A stretch of DNA of 7,691 nucleotides from positions 1-7,691 of the forward strand of contig SLFV01000358.1 in NCBI GenBank assembly GCA_007124075.1, written 5' to 3'. The translations under genes and the position numbers were made by a program. The notes below the pieces were generated by a model that was given only the letters and a program-made list of their open reading frames with translations, had not been told where the DNA came from and searched no databases. Positions 5,201 through 7,691 of this stretch are shown in pieces. The stretch's first letter is position 1, and every line of letters starts with the position of its first letter. Source of the stretch: Roseimaritima sp. Lineage in GTDB: Bacteria > Planctomycetota > Planctomycetia > Pirellulales > Pirellulaceae.

Positions 5201-7691
5201 TCCAATGGAATCACCGCACCTAACAAAGAGGCGCAGCAGGCGGTCCTGAAAACTGCGCTGAGTTACGCAAAGGTATCGCCGACGGACGTCACGCTGATTG
5301 AAACCCACGGCACGGGAACCATTCTGGGCGATCCGATTGAAATCGAAGCGTTGCGTGCCGTCTATGACTCGCCAGGAACGGCCGACCAATCGCCTCTGCC
5401 GTGTGTCATCGGTTCGTTAAAAGCCAACATTGGGCACTGTGAAGCCGCTTCGGGAATCGCGGGTTTGCTGAAAGTGGTTCTTGCAATCCAGCATCGTTGC
5501 TTGCCACCGCTGACGCATTTTGAAACGTTGAACCCCCATATTTCGCTGACAGATTCTCGCTTCGTCTTTCCCAAAACTGCGGAACCCTGGCCGGTCGCGA
5601 CTGCCCTGGCAGCGGTCAGTTCCTTTGGTTTGGGCGGTACTAATGCGCACGTTTTGGTTGCCGCCAATGACACAGTAAAATCAGCGACACCGGAACCGCG
5701 GACCGTCCCTGGAATAACGCCGCAATGTGTCGCCAAACCGAATGCGGAAACGCAACCGATGGCCAACGCTCCCGCAAAGCATGTTGCGCTGGCCAACAAG
5801 GTTCCAGCAAAGATTTTTTTCGCCTACTCCGCACAATCACGGGCTGCGTTGCGGGCTTGGTCAAAGGATGCCGCAGCCAGCCTGAAGCGACAACCTGCAA
5901 CCCCGTTGCGACAATGGTCGCGAATGTTGCTACGCAGCCGCACGACCCATCCGCAGCGGGCCACCATTTTGGCGAACGACATGGAGGGGCTGCTGGCTGG
6001 TTTGGATGCTGTGGCGTCGGGGCGAACCGTGGCAGATGTTTTGACTAGTTCCACTTCCAGCAATCCTCCAGCGTCTGTGGGCTGGATGTTCAGCGGTCAG
6101 GGTGGCCAGTGGCCTGGAATGGGGTCCGCTTTGTATCAGGCCAGCCGCACGTTTCGTCAGTGGGTCGATCAAGCCGAAGCTGCGCTGCAAGGTTGGCACC
6201 TTGCTGGAATGCGCGACTTCCTACTGAATCCGCAAGCCGACGCGTCGCTGGAACAACCGTGCAGCCAGTCGGCATTGTTCGTCCTACAGGTGGGGATTTC
6301 GGGAATGCTGCAAAACTGGTTGGGAACGCCAGTGGCGGTGCTGGGACACAGTTTAGGTGAATACGCAGCGGCAACGAGCGCGGGTGTGATGTCTCCGCTG
6401 GACGGCCTGCGATTGACCGCGCAGCGTGCCGCCTGGGTAACGCAACTGCCACGGGAGGGTGCGATGTGTGTTGTGTTTGCTGATGCGAAAACCCTGCGTC
6501 CCTGGTTGGATGCAGCGTCCCTTTCCGTCGCGGCGATCAATGCTCCCGAGCAAACGGTGTTGGCCGGTTCTCAAGCCGCGATCCAGCAGGTCAGCAAGGA
6601 CCTGCAGCAACACGGTTATCGCGTGATCGCCTTGCCGTTGGCCAACGCCTTCCACAGCCCGCTGATAGACCCGCTGCTGCCTAAACTGGATGGTTTGCTG
6701 CGTACCCTGCACTTGCTTCCCCCGAAAATCCGCTTCGTTTCCGGTGTGGCAGGCGACGTAGTGATCGATCCATTACAGACCCCTGAATATTGGCTCCGGC
6801 ATACACGTCAACCGGTTAGATTTGCCGACGCCCTTCAGCGAATGCGACAATCGCCCTGCGACTATTTGTTGGAAATCGGACCGCATCCCACGTTGTGTGG
6901 CCTTGCAACGCTCAATGGAATCCCCCCCCAGGCATGTGTGGCTGCAATGGATAGACAAGCGTCGGAATTATCATCATTGCAGCGCGCGGTCGCGCGTCTA
7001 TTTGTTGCTGGTGTCAACTTCAATGGCGTTGCAGCGGCGGAGGTTCTTGCAGGAGGGGACGAACGGTGCCGACCATGCACCGTGACGATCCCCAATTACG
7101 CCTTCCGGCGTCGCAGCTACTGGTTGCCTGGTGCGGATTCAATGAACAAACAACACCAGACTCACGTGCCCTCGCCAGCAGACTCCGCCGCGTCTGACGT
7201 TAAGGTTTTGGCTGACCGCGATGCACCGGCCGGAACCGATGATCTGGCCGAACTGGAGGTCCTCCGGGCCTACACCGCGCGTTTGCCGCAGGTCGATGCG
7301 ATCGTCGACCAATACTTTCGCGAGACCCTGGCGGAATTGGGCTGCTGCCCGCAGACCGGGGACATCCTGGACGAGGAGTCTTTGTCGCAATCGCTAGGGA
7401 TCCAGCCTCCCTACGACAAATACTTGCACCGGATGTTTCAGGTGTTGGCCGAAGCGGGTGACCTAAGCGAGACGGCGTCCGGCTGGAAGGTCAATCGGTC
7501 TTGGCGGCCCGCTTGTCTGGCCGGCACAATGGCGGATGCATTGCTGGGCCAAGACCCCAGCCTTGTCGTAGAACTGCGTTTGGCAACCCGCTGTGGACGG
7601 GCGCTGCCGCAAATCCTCACCGGCAGGACCGACCCACTAAGTGTCCTGATGCCGGGGGGAGATTGGTCGGACGTGCAAGACCTATACGAAC
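2207..7691 (+). CDS. Type I polyketide synthase, FAAL-ACP-KS-AT-(C-methyltransferase), cut by right edge
   Basis: A single open frame of 1828 codons with no internal stop that runs off the right edge. Order by residue: FAAL about 12-562, ACP 613-688, KS 739-1150, KS-AT linker 1151-1290, AT 1291-1567, post-AT linker to about 1640, then the start of a methyltransferase region from about 1680. It should load a free fatty acid as acyl-AMP onto its own ACP, condense it with an AT-selected malonyl-type unit, and probably methylate the alpha carbon. It is cytosolic. The frame is closed by TGA 2144-2146, and no ATG occurs between there and the FAAL core. GTG 2207 is the best start because the conserved beginning, LADLLRFQA, follows at residues 13-21. 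The ribosome site is weak. The missing end should hold the rest of the methyltransferase and perhaps a ketoreductase, further ACPs or a release domain. The product cannot be predicted from this part. The gene is transcribed divergently from the DUF1559 gene. Confidence 0.95.
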   Translation, partial: MNSQTPAICCGHLADLLRFQASNASSEAGYFYLDDRLEIQEHQTYAILDQQARSISRRLIEAGHIGKRALILCSPGSSYLASLFGCLYAGVVAVTAYPPRPRRNDERLETVIADSQASVALVDAQLLQRRDQFSRQASRLNAIPWLDADAIRAESSWESITFANLDRDSLAILQYTSGSTANPRGVQLSHRNLMHNLAIIQDAFALQQEETCGVCWLPPYHDMGLIGGLLQPLFIGKSTYIFSPAAFIQQPLRWLQAISRYGATISGGPNFAYDLCVDRVSAEEAGKLDLSRWALAFNGAEPILPETLQRFAAKFAISGFRAEAFFPCYGLAEATLLVAGGPANRKPRVHTFSDDRQRVSCGRVPSPVKVVIVDPKTRQRRADGLEGEIWIAGESVSRGYWRHESDNSNMFAAQIEGDSQCYLRSGDLGYLLDGELYVSGRCKDLIVLRGRNFHPQDLEAAIDRCHDHAVIHGSVAVVVPSPADQRPNLVLMHEVARHTPASKFPTIVQRIQRELANQFEIRPDLIALLRSGSLPRTSSGKPRRSEAAKDFIANSLRPLYRWQATHDAVSSTANQVFSEPSPTKPQTIACGAAETAFCQGEVSTVPLDTNRTSAQLQSWLAGRIAKQMNMPIEQVDVHAPFAEFGLDSVSAVLIAGEMEQQIGIALPATLFYDSPNIAAAAQAVIQLQCAAACKQTKDEPEPPKIESPNPQRWGTTNADPGEPKLDHGATGDGSARHCYPEIAIVAAACRLPGCDTLDSFWHLIQSGKSAITTPPADRHAHAFARKPLAGWIKAIDQFDAELFGITPKEACWIDPQHRLLLETIWQALENAGWPPNAIPTRNTGVYVGISSNDYSREMVRRGVSFPPYGVTGNALSMAAHRISYQLNLTGPSLAIDTACSSSLVAVHQACRALETGDCQAAIVAGVNLILSGDVTSAFDDAGMLADDGYCKSFDSRADGYVRSEGCVGLVLKKLSDARRDGDPIMSVIVGSAINQDGRSNGITAPNKEAQQAVLKTALSYAKVSPTDVTLIETHGTGTILGDPIEIEALRAVYDSPGTADQSPLPCVIGSLKANIGHCEAASGIAGLLKVVLAIQHRCLPPLTHFETLNPHISLTDSRFVFPKTAEPWPVATALAAVSSFGLGGTNAHVLVAANDTVKSATPEPRTVPGITPQCVAKPNAETQPMANAPAKHVALANKVPAKIFFAYSAQSRAALRAWSKDAAASLKRQPATPLRQWSRMLLRSRTTHPQRATILANDMEGLLAGLDAVASGRTVADVLTSSTSSNPPASVGWMFSGQGGQWPGMGSALYQASRTFRQWVDQAEAALQGWHLAGMRDFLLNPQADASLEQPCSQSALFVLQVGISGMLQNWLGTPVAVLGHSLGEYAAATSAGVMSPLDGLRLTAQRAAWVTQLPREGAMCVVFADAKTLRPWLDAASLSVAAINAPEQTVLAGSQAAIQQVSKDLQQHGYRVIALPLANAFHSPLIDPLLPKLDGLLRTLHLLPPKIRFVSGVAGDVVIDPLQTPEYWLRHTRQPVRFADALQRMRQSPCDYLLEIGPHPTLCGLATLNGIPPQACVAAMDRQASELSSLQRAVARLFVAGVNFNGVAAAEVLAGGDERCRPCTVTIPNYAFRRRSYWLPGADSMNKQHQTHVPSPADSAASDVKVLADRDAPAGTDDLAELEVLRAYTARLPQVDAIVDQYFRETLAELGCCPQTGDILDEESLSQSLGIQPPYDKYLHRMFQVLAEAGDLSETASGWKVNRSWRPACLAGTMADALLGQDPSLVVELRLATRCGRALPQILTGRTDPLSVLMPGGDWSDVQDLYE
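2240..3892 (+). other. Domain: fatty acyl-AMP ligase (loading)
   Basis: Residues about 12-562. ATP-binding loop YTSGSTANPRGV at 175-186; FAAL hallmark WLPPYHDMGL at 216-225; FNGAEPI at 297-303; YGLAEAT (A5) at 329-335; SGDLG with D427; hinge GRCKD at 440-444 followed by LIVLRGRNFHPQDLE; and the C-terminal catalytic lysine K541 in SSGKPRR. The W-x-P-x-YHDMGL and RGRN-x-x-PQD-hE patterns separate FAALs from ordinary acyl-CoA ligases and NRPS adenylation domains. FAALs make acyl-AMP and pass the chain to an ACP without CoA. The segment between A5 and VKVVIVD is about 32 residues, clearly shorter than I recall for mycobacterial FadD28 (about 48), where the FAAL-specific insertion lies. The acid that is activated cannot be told from sequence by eye. 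Confidence 0.93.
4043..4270 (+). other. Domain: acyl carrier protein
   Basis: Residues 613-688. The phosphopantetheine serine is S648 in EFGLDSVSAV. The helix 3-4 end LFYDSPNIAAAAQAVIQL is typical of carriers paired with FAAL or KS domains. It sits between the FAAL and the KS, with an unconserved linker on each side (563-612 and 689-738, Pro/Glu-rich), so it should accept the fatty acyl group and present it to the KS. Confidence 0.93.
4421..5656 (+). other. Domain: beta-ketoacyl synthase
   Basis: Residues 739-1150, starting YPEIAIVAAACRLPG. The acyl-accepting cysteine is C899 in DTACSSS. The two catalytic histidines are H1034 in ETHGTGT and H1077 in ANIGH, with K1072 just before in SLKANIGH. 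The end is SSFGLGGTNAHVLV. All active-site residues are present, so the domain should condense. The loop between PPADR and FDAELFGI is about 19 residues rather than the roughly 30 usual in modular KS domains. The linker to the AT (1151-1290) contains FAYSAQSRAALRAW, a normal KS-AT adaptor element. Confidence 0.95.
6077..6907 (+). other. Domain: acyltransferase, malonyl-type
   Basis: Residues 1291-1567. The first motif is GQGGQWPGMG (Q1298, Q1301), the nucleophile is S1382 in GHSLGE, and the catalytic histidine is H1483 in NAFHS. The domain closes with EIGPHPTL. The specificity motif reads N1480-A-F-H, closest to the malonyl-CoA type HAFH and unlike the methylmalonyl type YASH. Malonyl-CoA is therefore the likely extender, with the Asn for His change a small uncertainty. 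It is followed by the post-AT linker ending IPNYAFRRRSYWL (W1639), the usual PxYxFxRxxYWL element. Confidence 0.92.
7241..7691 (+). other. Domain: start of a C-methyltransferase region
   Basis: Residues about 1679-1828, cut by the edge. The run from LRAYTARLPQ through QSLGIQPPYDKYLHRMFQVLAEAG to CGRALPQILTGRTDPLSVLMPGG (1796-1818) matches the conserved lead-in that precedes the SAM-binding fold in PKS C-methyltransferase domains, where I remember 'G..L..VL.G..DPLELLFPGG'. The SAM-binding glycine motif itself is beyond the window, so activity cannot be judged. It follows the AT directly with only an unconserved linker (about 1640-1678) between, leaving no room for a dehydratase. Confidence 0.75.

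Noticed and set aside
5362..5799. Minus-strand open frame opposite the end of the KS
   Set aside because: It is antisense to the KS catalytic region and the KS-AT linker, with no family-like features or ribosome site.

Overview
The window looks like chromosomal DNA of a planctomycete, probably of the Pirellulales/Rhodopirellula kind. The best evidence is the protein encoded on the minus strand at 505-1527: a DUF1559 pseudopilin-like protein with the N-terminal hydrophobic helix and the C-terminal H-x9-DG motif. This family is greatly expanded in Planctomycetes and uncommon elsewhere. The secreted protein cut by the left edge also resembles a planctomycete family. The assignment rests on family knowledge, not on a search.

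Layout. (1) 1-203, minus strand: the start of a secreted protein with a clear signal peptide, cut by the left edge. (2) 204-504: mostly non-coding, with one possible 41-codon minus-strand ORF at 274-399. (3) 505-1527, minus: the complete DUF1559 protein. (4) 1528-2206: a region of about 680 bp between divergent genes with no convincing gene. It holds a short tandem repeat, a Fur-box-like palindrome and several hairpins. (5) 2207 to the right edge, plus strand: one uninterrupted open frame of 1828 codons encoding a type I polyketide synthase that continues beyond the window.

The polyketide synthase is the centrepiece. Its domain order is fatty acyl-AMP ligase (FAAL), acyl carrier protein (ACP), ketosynthase (KS), acyltransferase (AT), then the first part of what looks like a C-methyltransferase region. 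The expected chemistry is: a free fatty acid is adenylated by the FAAL, moved onto the phosphopantetheine arm of the ACP, and extended by KS and AT with a malonyl-type unit. The extension would probably be alpha-methylated by the following domain. All main catalytic residues are visible: the AMP-binding loop, the C-terminal lysine, the ACP serine, the KS Cys-His-His triad and the AT Ser-His pair. The gene has no in-frame ATG near its 5' end and most likely starts at GTG 2207.

Both edge genes are open at the window border. The two minus-strand genes lie in tandem and may be co-transcribed away from the polyketide synthase. No function can be assigned that links the DUF1559 gene with the polyketide synthase. 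No mobile element, CRISPR array, tRNA or rRNA was seen.
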